Assembly (NCBI GenBank): GCA_031270205.1
Contig: JAISYA010000058.1
Coordinates: forward strand, 1-23,420
Direction: 5' to 3'
DNA length: 23,420 nucleotides
From: Treponema sp.
Lineage (GTDB): Bacteria; Spirochaetota; Spirochaetia; Treponematales; Breznakiellaceae
Below are positions 13,052-21,037 of the stretch, piece after piece. Below the pieces are notes generated by a model that was not told the DNA's origin, made no database searches, and saw nothing but the letters and a program-made list of their open reading frames with translations. Position 1 is the stretch's first letter. The number at the start of each line of letters is the position of its first letter. A program made the position numbers and the translations under genes.

Positions 13052-14473
13052 TTGCCGAAAATCAGTTATATAACCAAAGAAGTTCCCTTTACATTCAGGG
13101 GAAGGGATTTTCGCTTTGCCCTTTCCCAGGGACTGTTCAGTTCCGCGGATATTGATTCCGGCACTCGGCTTTTGCTGAAGGTTTTCTCCCGCGTGCTGGA
13201 TGAGGACATGGCGGCGGGAAAACAGGCGCCCCGTTATGTGCTTGACTCCGGCTGCGGCGTCGGCGTTATAGGGATATGCGCCGCCGCCGCGATTATGGCC
13301 GCGCGTCAGGCAGGCGGCGCGCCGCTGGTACGCTCGCAGGATCGGGACGAACTGGCGCGCCTTTTAACGATGTACAACGCCGAAAAAAACGGCATTCCCC
13401 CTTCGTTCCTGCAGGCCCACACCGGGCCGCTCCTTGCCGGGGAAGATAACACCCGCTGGGATCTCATTCTGAGCAATATTCCCGCCAAGGCGGGAGAACC
13501 GGTACTGAAAGATTTTGTCCGCCGTTCGGCGGGTCTGCTCAGGCCCGGCGGCAGGGTCATTATGGCGGTGGTGTATACCCTGGCGGATTTTTTCCGGGAA
13601 GAGATAAGGAGCGCGGGACTGGAACTGCTGCGGGAAGAAAAAAGCGCCCGGAAACAGGACGCAAGGCGCGCCGCCTTTTCCGGCGCAAAAGACGCCGTGT
13701 CTACCCCGCTCAATGTCCCGGTAAGCGGAAAATCCGCGGACGATTCCGGGTACAGTGTGTTTGTGTTCGGCGGGAAAAGCGCGGCGGATACGGCGCTTAG
13801 GGCCGGGCCGGGCTTTCTTGCGCGTTATCCCTTTTATGTAAGATACTCCTCCGATTACCTGCTTGAAGGCATTCCCCTGCACATTGAAACAGTCCACGGC
13901 GCTCCCGGTTTTGACGATCCCGGCGGCGCGGTTCAAGCGGCGGCGAAGCTGATACGCCGCGCCGGGCCGGAAAAACTGTTCCCGGACGGCGCGCCGGCGC
14001 TTATCCACGAACCGGGGCAGGGTTTTTTCCCCCAATGGCTGCTTGAATTTGCGCGCCGCGAGGCTCACCTGAAAGCGCCGCCGCTTGTCCTGTCAGGCAG
14101 GAACATACTTGCCCTGGAAGCTGCCCGCCACAATACCGCGGCAGTGGCAGCCGGCGCCGCGTTTACGGTTGTACCCGCCGTGGACCTGGCTCTGGGCGCG
14201 GAGGCCCTGCTTGCGGCCGCCGGAGGGCCGTATCGTTTTATAGCCGCCTTCCCCGAACTGGTGGCCCAAAGCGCGCTCCCCAAAGAGACAGACCAGCTTG
14301 CTTCCCTCTGGGATGCTCTCGCGTCCCTTTTGACCGGCGGCTGCATGTTCGTCGCCGCCTTTAGCTCGACGGAGGCGGAGCGCTTCGACCGGAAAAAACC
14401 GGCCGGTTTCACGCGCCTGGGTGACATAAAACGAAAAGGCTTCCGCGCCCTGGCCTATGAGCGCCGGCGCTAA
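13052..14473 (+). CDS. RsmC-like class I methyltransferase with a second, degenerate methyltransferase domain
   Basis: 473 residues, TTG start at 13052 with GGGAAAG about 6 nt before it; no in-frame ATG fits better. The N-terminal half is an S-adenosylmethionine-dependent methyltransferase of the MTS/RsmC type. FALSQGLFSSADIDSGTRLLL leads into the cofactor loop VLDSGCGVGVIG (residues 63-74), then YNAEKNG, and SNIPAKAG (from 141) replaces the NPPY catalytic motif of the family. RsmC and relatives methylate guanine N2 in 16S rRNA. The C-terminal half appears to repeat the fold in decayed form: HEPGQGFFPQWLLEF resembles a cofactor loop and SGRNILALEAARHN the following acidic strand and helix, but the acidic residues are lost. 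The rRNA target is inferred. The gene follows efp and overlaps the convergent radical SAM gene by 4 nt. Confidence 0.8.
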   Translation: MPKISYITKEVPFTFRGRDFRFALSQGLFSSADIDSGTRLLLKVFSRVLDEDMAAGKQAPRYVLDSGCGVGVIGICAAAAIMAARQAGGAPLVRSQDRDELARLLTMYNAEKNGIPPSFLQAHTGPLLAGEDNTRWDLILSNIPAKAGEPVLKDFVRRSAGLLRPGGRVIMAVVYTLADFFREEIRSAGLELLREEKSARKQDARRAAFSGAKDAVSTPLNVPVSGKSADDSGYSVFVFGGKSAADTALRAGPGFLARYPFYVRYSSDYLLEGIPLHIETVHGAPGFDDPGGAVQAAAKLIRRAGPEKLFPDGAPALIHEPGQGFFPQWLLEFARREAHLKAPPLVLSGRNILALEAARHNTAAVAAGAAFTVVPAVDLALGAEALLAAAGGPYRFIAAFPELVAQSALPKETDQLASLWDALASLLTGGCMFVAAFSSTEAERFDRKKPAGFTRLGDIKRKGFRALAYERRR

Positions 14474-15753
14474 AATTCAAACAATGGGAGCTGCATCCCC
14501 GCGCCGTCACTATCCGAGAGAATACGGCGAATCCGGCGCGGGTCGTCGGGCCGCTCGATAAAGGAGCCGCCGCAGGTGATGAAGTAGCGGGCGCGTTTGA
14601 GTACCGCCCCCATGCGGCGGAGGCCGTCGAAACTGAGACTGCGGGAGCGGCGGGTTTCAAGGACGCGGCGGGCGGTTTTCGCGCCGATGCCCGGAACCCG
14701 CAGCAGGGTTTCATAATCGGCGCGGTTTATTTCCACCGGAAAAAATTCCAGGTGCCGCAAAGCCCAGGCGGTTTTGGGATCAATGTGGGAATCCAGAAAA
14801 GGTTCGTTGTTTTCGAGTATCTCATCCGCGGCAAAATGGTAGAAGCGCAGCAGCCAGTCCGCCTGGTAGAGGCGGTGTTCCCGCACCAGGGGCGGGCCGG
14901 GAATGTCCGGCAGCCGGGGATCGCCGGCACTGCCCCGCGCGGGGACGCCGGGGTGGATAAAGGCGGAATAATACACCCGCCTGAGGGAAAACTTGTGGTA
15001 CAGCGAACTTGAAAGGTTGATGATCTGCCGGTCGTCTTCGGCGCTGGCCCCCACAATAAGTTGGGTACTCTGCCCCGCCGGGGCAAAGACCGGGGCGGCG
15101 CTTTTACCCTGGGGCAAGAACCGCGTTTTCCGCCGGTCTTCCTCAAAGGCGGCGCTCAAGAGCGAAAAATCCCCCATAGCCCCCAGAATCAGCTTTCCCG
15201 ACTTTTGGGGGGCCAGCGTTTGCAGGCTCTTGTCCGTTGGAAGCTCGATATTGACGCTGAGCCGGTCCGCCCAGACGCCGGCCTCGCGGATCGATTTTTC
15301 TCCCGCGCCGGGAATTATTTTGAGATGAATGTAGCCGCCGTAGCCGGACTCCCTGCGGAGCGTTTTGGCGGTTTCGATGAGCTTTTCCATTACAATATCG
15401 GGGTCCGCGAAAATCCCCGACGACAGAAAAAGCCCTTCGATATAGTTACGCCGGTAGAACTCGCAGGTTAATTCCACCAGTTCCCCCACGGTAAAGCTGC
15501 CCCGCTTAATATCCGCCGAAGCGCGGTTCACGCAATAGGCGCAGTCGAAGCGGCAGGAATTGGAGAACAGCACCTTGAGCAGGCTTACGCAGCGGCCGTC
15601 CTCAGTCCAACTGTGGCAAACTCCGGCGGGTACGCTCACGCCAAACCCGCCCTTGCCCCTGCCGCCTGAGTCCGCGCCGCTCCCCGAAGAGGCACAGGAC
15701 GCGTCATATTTCGCCGCCGCCGCCAAAATCGAAATTTTCTCTCCCAGGTCCAT
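14470..15753 (-). CDS. Putative DNA-modification/repair radical SAM protein with helix-hairpin-helix
   Basis: 427 residues. NSCRFDCAYCVNR (Cys67, Cys71, Cys74) is the CxxxCxxC site for the radical SAM iron-sulfur cluster. Downstream are the expected barrel strands (LFLSSGIF, GYIHLKIIPGA, DRLSVNIELPT). Residues 340-366 (VEINRADYETLLRVPGIGAK and on) are a helix-hairpin-helix, a non-specific DNA-binding motif. This combination is the family usually paired with a uracil-DNA-glycosylase-like gene and annotated as a DNA modification or repair radical SAM protein; its reaction is not established to my knowledge. No glycosylase-like partner gene is next to it here. The start ATG 15753 has GAGG upstream. 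Residues 20-37 are a Ser/Gly-rich stretch. Family call good, function open. Confidence 0.88.
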   Translation of the reverse strand: MDLGEKISILAAAAKYDASCASSGSGADSGGRGKGGFGVSVPAGVCHSWTEDGRCVSLLKVLFSNSCRFDCAYCVNRASADIKRGSFTVGELVELTCEFYRRNYIEGLFLSSGIFADPDIVMEKLIETAKTLRRESGYGGYIHLKIIPGAGEKSIREAGVWADRLSVNIELPTDKSLQTLAPQKSGKLILGAMGDFSLLSAAFEEDRRKTRFLPQGKSAAPVFAPAGQSTQLIVGASAEDDRQIINLSSSLYHKFSLRRVYYSAFIHPGVPARGSAGDPRLPDIPGPPLVREHRLYQADWLLRFYHFAADEILENNEPFLDSHIDPKTAWALRHLEFFPVEINRADYETLLRVPGIGAKTARRVLETRRSRSLSFDGLRRMGAVLKRARYFITCGGSFIERPDDPRRIRRILSDSDGAGMQLPLFEF

Positions 15754-15776
15754 GCCCTCGCCTCACTTCAAATATA

Positions 15777-15792
15777 CTATACATAAGTATAG
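15777..15792. promoter_or_regulatory. Palindrome at the radical SAM gene promoter
   Basis: CTATAC (15777-15782) and GTATAG (15787-15792) are perfect inverted arms around ATAA. On the minus strand the site contains TATAGT/TATACT -10-like hexamers about 20-40 nt before the start codon of the radical SAM gene; a weak TTGTGT lies 17 nt upstream of TATAGT. It may be both promoter and operator. Confidence 0.4.
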
Positions 15793-15892
15793 AAGAAAAC
15801 ACAATTGGTTAAATTACTTGAAAATGATGACTGTACCGTATTTTCGAATCAAAAAAAGTAAACGCCGGGCCCTGAATTCCTTCCCCCAAAAC

Positions 15893-15922
15893 TTGCAACG
15901 AACCGTCAATCTGTTCTATACT
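15893..15922 (+). promoter_or_regulatory. Candidate promoter of the V-ATPase operon
   Basis: TTGCAA (15893-15898) and TATACT (15917-15922, 5 of 6) are 18 nt apart, pointing to atpE, about 137 nt upstream of its ATG. The 306-bp gap (15754-16059) is otherwise AT-rich and non-coding as far as I can see. A second AT patch at 15996-16006 is a weaker alternative. Confidence 0.4.
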
Positions 15923-16059
15923 CTAAGCAAGGCTCGCAAACTCCTGATCCTGAGCTGGAAAGGGGGTTTTGGGTACTTGCGGAACAAGCGGAAAATATGC
16001 TATATCAAATTACAGAACAAACGCCTGTGCGTTTCGTATAAAGGCAAAAAGAGGAAGCC

Positions 16060-16674
16060 ATGGATATACAAGTTCAGGAACTCATTGACAAAATAAAAAG
16101 AGACGGGATTGAATCTGCTTCGGAAGAGGCCGCCCGCCTCAAGCAGGAAGCGGAAGCTGAGGCAAGGCAAATTGTCGAATCCGCCAAAAAGGAGGCGGAA
16201 GAGATCATCGCCCGCGCTAAGCAGGATGCCGAACGCTCGGAAAAGGCGGGGATCGCGGCCCTGAATCAGGCTTCCCGTAACCTGGTACTGGCTTTTAAGG
16301 ACGAAATTCAGGCCCTGCTGGACAAACTCATCGCCGCCCAAACAGGCGCTTCCTACAACGAGGATGTGCTCAAAGCGGCGCTGCCGGATCTGCTCAAGGC
16401 CTGGGCCGCCAAAGGGGAGGATTCCCTTGCGGTAATACTCCCCGAAAGCGCTCTGAACAAGCTGCGGGGGTTTTTCAACGAGAAACTGTCCGCGGAGATC
16501 AAGAAAGGGGTGGAACTGAGGTCCGACCGCAATCTGGCCGTCGGTTTCCGCATCGCCAACAAGGACGGCTCGGCCTACTACGATTTTTCCGCGGACTCTG
16601 TGGCGGAACTGCTTTCCGCCTACCTGAACCCCCGCCTCGCGGAAATCCTCAAAACTTCCGCCAGGGGAATATAA
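16060..16674 (+). CDS. atpE: V-type ATPase subunit E (peripheral stalk)
   Basis: 204-residue peripheral stalk subunit, first gene of the operon. Residues 1-75 are a long charged, Ala/Glu/Lys-rich coiled coil (EEAARLKQEAEAEARQIVES and onwards), which in this family pairs with a partner helix. The C-terminal half, from about 95, is the globular domain that caps the A/B head. GAGGA is 4 nt before the ATG. No separate G/H partner for the coiled coil is encoded in the operon portion seen. The stop codon overlaps the ribosome site of the following gene, pointing to tight coupling. Confidence 0.93.
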   Translation: MDIQVQELIDKIKRDGIESASEEAARLKQEAEAEARQIVESAKKEAEEIIARAKQDAERSEKAGIAALNQASRNLVLAFKDEIQALLDKLIAAQTGASYNEDVLKAALPDLLKAWAAKGEDSLAVILPESALNKLRGFFNEKLSAEIKKGVELRSDRNLAVGFRIANKDGSAYYDFSADSVAELLSAYLNPRLAEILKTSARGI

Positions 16675-16684
16675 GGATACATAA

Positions 16685-17314
16685 GTGGGATCTTACTATT
16701 ATTTAGCGTCCCAGCTTCCCTACCTCATCTACGGACAGGCGCCGCCCATGTCCTCCGCCGCTTTCAGAGACCTGGCAAAACCCCTGCTCAGCGGCCATGA
16801 CTCGGCCCTGCTGGATCTGGTTAACCTGGACCCCCAGCCCCAAAAAGCGGGAGACGAAAGCCCCTCATACGCGGACGCCGTCCCCGCTTCCGGCTCGGAT
16901 TTTATCGACCGCTGGCGGGAGTGGGAGCGGAGCCTGCGCCTTAACGTGGCCCGCCACCGTTCCATTAAGACGAAGCGGGAAGGGGCGGCGCCTGTTGAGC
17001 CGCCCATATACCCCGCAGACGCGGCGGCGGCGGCGGTAAAAGCGGTAGTGGCGACCGAGTCCCCCCTTGAGGCGGAAATCCTCATCGACAAGGCTCGCTG
17101 GAACGCGATTGAGTATTTGCAGGGGATCGACTACTTTGATCGTAGCGCCATTTATGCGTATCTGCTCAAATTGATGATTCTTGAGCGGCGCGCTTCATTC
17201 AAAACCGAGGAAGGATTCGCGGAATATAAATCACTCTATGCATCCATTCTGGATCGCGTACAGGAGGGTCGTTTGCCCGGGCAAGATGTCTCACCTATGG
17301 GAGAACCTAAATGA
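16685..17314 (+). CDS. DUF2764 protein of the V-ATPase operon (possible C/d-subunit equivalent)
   Basis: 209 residues from a GTG at 16685, with TAAGGA (overlapping the atpE stop) as ribosome site. The start MGSYYYLASQLPYLIYGQAP is the hallmark of the DUF2764 family, found within V-type ATPase operons of spirochetes and some other bacteria. The rest looks helical, with conserved-looking WREWERSLRLNVARHR and RWNAIEYLQG stretches; no membrane helix. The gene sits where other operons carry subunit C (AC39, the funnel that links rotor shaft to K ring), and no C gene is present. A structural replacement for C is therefore a reasonable inference, not shown by sequence. It overlaps atpA by 4 nt (ATGA). 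Confidence 0.85.
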   Translation: MGSYYYLASQLPYLIYGQAPPMSSAAFRDLAKPLLSGHDSALLDLVNLDPQPQKAGDESPSYADAVPASGSDFIDRWREWERSLRLNVARHRSIKTKREGAAPVEPPIYPADAAAAAVKAVVATESPLEAEILIDKARWNAIEYLQGIDYFDRSAIYAYLLKLMILERRASFKTEEGFAEYKSLYASILDRVQEGRLPGQDVSPMGEPK

Positions 17315-19071
17315 TTGGAACAAAAGGAACGGTAGTAGCCGTTAACGGCAATATGGTAAGCGTCCGTTTTGACGGCGCTGTTTCCATGAACGAGGTCGGC
17401 TATGTCAAGGTTGCCGATAAGCAACTTAAAAGCGAAGTCATACGGATTCGCGGCGATATAAGCCAGCTCCAGGTCTTCGAGATCACCAAAGGCATCGCCA
17501 TCGGCGACACGGTGGAATATACCGGAGACATGCTGGCGGTGGAAGTGGGGCCGGGGCTTTTGGGCCAGGTTTACGACGGTCTGCAGAACCCGCTTCCCCA
17601 GCTTGCCCAGGCGGCGGGTAATTTCCTGGAACGGGGGATCTACATGGATCCCCTGCCGGTAAATACTTCCTGGCAGTTTACTCCGACAGCCAAAGTCGGC
17701 GACACGGTGGAGCGGGCCGATACCCTGGGCACAACGCCGGAAGGGGCCTTTACCCACCGGATCATGGTGCCTTTCGGCCTGTACGGCAGCTATACCGTCG
17801 CCTCGATCAAAGGCCCCGGCGCTTACAATATCCGCGACACCATTGCCGAGCTTAAAGACGAGAAGGGCAACATCATACCCGTGGCCTCAAGTTTCCGCTG
17901 GCCGGTAAAACGGGCCGTTGACTGCTTCCAGGAGCGGCTTAAACCCTCCGACCCCATGGTTACCAGGGTGCGTCTTGTGGACACGTTTTTCCCCGTGGCC
18001 CGGGGCGGCACTTACTGTATCCCCGGCCCCTTCGGCGCGGGCAAGACCGTTTTGCAGCAAATCACCAGCCGTCACGCCGACGTTGACATCGTTATCATCG
18101 CCGCCTGCGGAGAGCGCGCCGGCGAAGTTGTGGAGACGCTCAAGGAGTTCCCCGAACTTACCGACCCCAAAACGGGCCGTTCCCTTATGGAACGGACCAT
18201 TATCATCTGTAACACTTCCTCAATGCCCGTCGCGGCCCGCGAGGCTTCGGTGTATACCGCGGTAACGCTGGCCGAATACTACCGGCAGATGGGCCTCCAC
18301 GTACTGCTTCTGGCGGATTCAACCAGCCGCTGGGCGCAGGCCATGCGCGAAATGTCCGGCCGCCTTGAGGAGATACCCGGCGAGGAAGCCTTTCCCGCCT
18401 ACCTGGAATCCACGATTGCCAGCTTCTACGAACGGGCCGGTATTGTCAGGCTGAAAGACGGCTCCCTCGGTTCGGTTACCATCGGCGGCACGGTTTCCCC
18501 GGCGGGCGGTAACTTTGAGGAGCCGGTTACCCAGGCGACGCTTAAAGTTGTCGGCGCGTTCCACGGGCTCAGCCGCGAGCGTTCCGACGCCCGCAAGTTC
18601 CCCGCCATTCACCCGCTTGACTCATGGTCCAAGTACAAAGGGATCATCGACGGCGCTAAGGTCGCCTACGCCCACAGCTTCCTGCGGCGGGGCGCGGAGG
18701 TTGAGCAGATGATGAAGGTCGTCGGCGAGGAGGGAACCAGCATTGAAGACTACGTGATCTACCTCAAGGGCGATCTTATCGACTCGGTCTACTTCCAGCA
18801 GAATTCATTCGATGCGGTTGACGCGGCGGTCAGCCCCGATCGGCAGAAGCACGTGTTCGCCATTTTGCTCACCATTTTGGCCTCCGGCTTCAGTTTCCCC
18901 GACAAGAACGAAGCCCGTATCTGGTTCAACCGGCTCAGGCAGAAATTCCTGGACTACAACGGCTCCGAGTGGCAAAGCGAGCGTTTTAACGGCTTACAGA
19001 AAGAAATAGAAGAAGCCGTTAAGAGTCAATCAAAAGGCCTGGACAAGGCCGCGGAAAAAATCCTGGCATAG
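17311..19071 (+). CDS. atpA: V-type ATPase catalytic subunit A
   Basis: 586-residue catalytic subunit of the V-type (A/V) ATPase, which couples ATP hydrolysis or synthesis to ion movement across the inner membrane. The P-loop is GPFGAGKT at residues 239-246 (Lys245), followed by GERAGEV with the catalytic Glu268. The N-terminal beta-barrel and the non-homologous bulge domain (about 110-190, including NIRDTIAELKDEKGNI) that marks A from F-type beta are both present. Family-typical blocks NTSSMPVAAREASVYTAVTL and LLADSTSRWAQAMREMSGR are intact. Length is normal (about 580-600). The ATG overlaps the DUF2764 stop by 4 nt. Confidence 0.98.
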   Translation: MIGTKGTVVAVNGNMVSVRFDGAVSMNEVGYVKVADKQLKSEVIRIRGDISQLQVFEITKGIAIGDTVEYTGDMLAVEVGPGLLGQVYDGLQNPLPQLAQAAGNFLERGIYMDPLPVNTSWQFTPTAKVGDTVERADTLGTTPEGAFTHRIMVPFGLYGSYTVASIKGPGAYNIRDTIAELKDEKGNIIPVASSFRWPVKRAVDCFQERLKPSDPMVTRVRLVDTFFPVARGGTYCIPGPFGAGKTVLQQITSRHADVDIVIIAACGERAGEVVETLKEFPELTDPKTGRSLMERTIIICNTSSMPVAAREASVYTAVTLAEYYRQMGLHVLLLADSTSRWAQAMREMSGRLEEIPGEEAFPAYLESTIASFYERAGIVRLKDGSLGSVTIGGTVSPAGGNFEEPVTQATLKVVGAFHGLSRERSDARKFPAIHPLDSWSKYKGIIDGAKVAYAHSFLRRGAEVEQMMKVVGEEGTSIEDYVIYLKGDLIDSVYFQQNSFDAVDAAVSPDRQKHVFAILLTILASGFSFPDKNEARIWFNRLRQKFLDYNGSEWQSERFNGLQKEIEEAVKSQSKGLDKAAEKILA

Positions 19072-19080
19072 GACGGAATT

Positions 19081-20379
19081 ATGAAAAAGGTATACAGCAA
19101 GATTGAATCCATAACCGGAAGCGTCATTACCGTCCGGGCCGAAGGGGTCCGTTACGGGGACCTTGCCGAAGTTGACACCGTGTTCGGGACCTCCCTGGCC
19201 GAAGTAAACCGGCTTCAGAGTGATCTTGTTTCGCTTCAGGTATTCGCCGGAGGCCGGGGTATTTCCACCGGTGACACCGTGCGTTTTTTGGGACATCCCA
19301 TGCAGGTTCCTTTCTCCGAGAACCTCCTGGGGCGGGCATTCTCCGGTTCGGGAACTCCCCGCGACAACGGTCCGGCGTTACACGAAAATCAGATACCCAT
19401 CGGCGGCCCTTCGGTTAATCCGGCCAAGCGTATTATTCCCCGCAAGATGATCCGCACCGGCATCCCCATGATCGACCTGTTCAACACCCTGGTCGTTTCC
19501 CAGAAGCTGCCGATCTTCTCGGTTTCGGGCGAACCCTACAATGAGTTATTAGCCCGTATCGCCATGCAGGCCGAAGTTGACGTTATCGTTCTGGGCGGCA
19601 TGGGCCTGAAATACGACGACTATCTCTATTTCAAGGATACCCTTGAAAACGGCGGCGCGTTGAGCCGCACGGTGATGTTCATGCACACCGCAAGCGACCC
19701 TACCGTCGAATGTCTCATGATCCCCGATATGTCCCTGGCAGTGGCCGAACAGTTCGCCCTTCAGGGCAGGGACGTGCTGGTACTCCTCACCGACATGACG
19801 AACTTTGCCGACGCTATGAAGGAAATATCGATTATTCAGGAACAGGTTCCCTCAAACCGCGGCTACCCCGGCGACCTGTACAGCCAGCTTGCCAGCCGCT
19901 ATGAAAAAGCGGTTGACTTTGACGACGCCGGTTCCATCACCGTTCTGGGCGTTACCACCATGCCCGGCGACGACGTGACCCATCCGGTGCCGGACAATAC
20001 CGGTTACATCACCGAGGGTCAGTACTACCTCAAAAACGGCCGCATTGAGCCTTTCGGTTCCCTGTCGCGCCTTAAACAGCAGGTCAACGGAAAAACCCGC
20101 GCAGACCACCGCGCGCTCATGGACGGCATGATCAAGCTCTATTCGGCCTACCGGGACACCCTCGAAAAAAAGGCCATGGGCTTCATTATGACCCCCTGGG
20201 ACGAGAAGCTCCTTAAATACGGCGAGCAGTTTGAATCAAAGATGATGGATCTTTCGGTGAATATTCCCCTGGAAAAAGCCCTGGACCTGGGCTGGGAAAT
20301 TCTGGCCGCCTGTTTCAACCATGAGGAAACCGGCCTGCGTACCGAACTTATCAACCAGTTCTGGCCCAAAAAGGAATAG
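19081..20379 (+). CDS. atpB: V-type ATPase subunit B
   Basis: 432-residue non-catalytic partner of A in the hexameric head. In place of a true P-loop it has FSVSGEPYNELLARIAMQAE, as expected for B. VLLTDMTNFADAMKEISI and VPSNRGYPGDLYSQLASRYE are the strongest family blocks. The C-terminal helical domain ends FNHEETGLRTELINQFWPKK. The gap to atpA is 9 nt and the ribosome site (AGGACGGA) begins at the atpA stop codon, so the two are likely translated at matched rates. Length slightly short of the usual 455-470 but without an evident gap. Confidence 0.97.
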   Translation: MKKVYSKIESITGSVITVRAEGVRYGDLAEVDTVFGTSLAEVNRLQSDLVSLQVFAGGRGISTGDTVRFLGHPMQVPFSENLLGRAFSGSGTPRDNGPALHENQIPIGGPSVNPAKRIIPRKMIRTGIPMIDLFNTLVVSQKLPIFSVSGEPYNELLARIAMQAEVDVIVLGGMGLKYDDYLYFKDTLENGGALSRTVMFMHTASDPTVECLMIPDMSLAVAEQFALQGRDVLVLLTDMTNFADAMKEISIIQEQVPSNRGYPGDLYSQLASRYEKAVDFDDAGSITVLGVTTMPGDDVTHPVPDNTGYITEGQYYLKNGRIEPFGSLSRLKQQVNGKTRADHRALMDGMIKLYSAYRDTLEKKAMGFIMTPWDEKLLKYGEQFESKMMDLSVNIPLEKALDLGWEILAACFNHEETGLRTELINQFWPKKE

Positions 20380-20394
20380 GAATCGAGGGGACCC

Positions 20395-20997
20395 ATGGCA
20401 AAAATCAAGCTCACCAAAAACGAGCTGAAAAAACAGAAAGATTCCCTTAAAATGTATCAGCGGTACCTGCCGACTCTGATGCTCAAGAAGCAGCAGCTTC
20501 AGGGGGAGATCCGGATCACCGAAATGCGGATAAAAGAGCTGCGTACCGAAAAAGATCTCCTTGACGAATCGTTCAGGAACTGGGTCGGGGTTTTCGGCGA
20601 GAAAGGTGTCTTTACCAAAGACATATTGCGGATCACCAGCCTCAGAACAAGCCATGGAAATATCGCCGGCGTGTCAATTCCGATTTTCGACGGCGCGGAA
20701 TTTGAGACCGCCCCCTACGATTTGGCCCGCACCCCCCTATGGCTCGACACCGCGGTTGAAAAAATGAAGCAGGTGATCCTCCTTGACCTTGAAGCCCAAA
20801 TTGTCGAGGAACAGCGCAAGCGGCTGGATCACGAATTGCGCATAACGACCCAGCGGGTGAATCTTTTTGAAAAAATCAAAATCCCCGAAACCAGGGGCTA
20901 TATCAAAAAGATTCAGGTTTATCTGGGCGATCAGCAGACCTCCGCGGTGGTGCGGGGCAAGATCGCCAAGAGCGGGCTTGAGAGGGCGGCGACATGA
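20395..20997 (+). CDS. atpD: V-type ATPase subunit D (central rotor shaft)
   Basis: 200-residue rotor-shaft subunit. MAKIKLTKNELKKQKDSLKM begins the long N-terminal helix, and the C-terminal RVNLFEKIKIPETRGYIKKI block is the family signature at the base of the second helix. The two helices form the coiled coil that turns within the A3B3 head. GAGGGGA precedes the ATG. It lies 15 nt after atpB and 40 nt before atpI. No separate F subunit, D's usual partner, is seen in the operon. Confidence 0.95.
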   Translation: MAKIKLTKNELKKQKDSLKMYQRYLPTLMLKKQQLQGEIRITEMRIKELRTEKDLLDESFRNWVGVFGEKGVFTKDILRITSLRTSHGNIAGVSIPIFDGAEFETAPYDLARTPLWLDTAVEKMKQVILLDLEAQIVEEQRKRLDHELRITTQRVNLFEKIKIPETRGYIKKIQVYLGDQQTSAVVRGKIAKSGLERAAT

Positions 20998-21022
20998 ACC
21001 TCAACCGGCTGAAACGAAACGC

Positions 21023-21029
21023 AAGGAGG
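21023..21029 (+). promoter_or_regulatory. Strong ribosome binding site that fixes the atpI start
   Basis: AAGGAGG lies 8 nt before ATG 21038. The same frame is open upstream to 20867 inside atpD, but those codons encode an Arg/Pro-rich stretch unlike subunit I, so 21038 is taken as the start. Confidence 0.85.
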
Positions 21030-21037
21030 TTCCTCTC

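Noticed and set aside
15560..16096. 178-codon plus-strand frame through the gap before atpE.
   Set aside because: Starts antisense within the radical SAM gene and overlaps atpE; the part in the gap is AT-rich non-coding with promoter-like elements.
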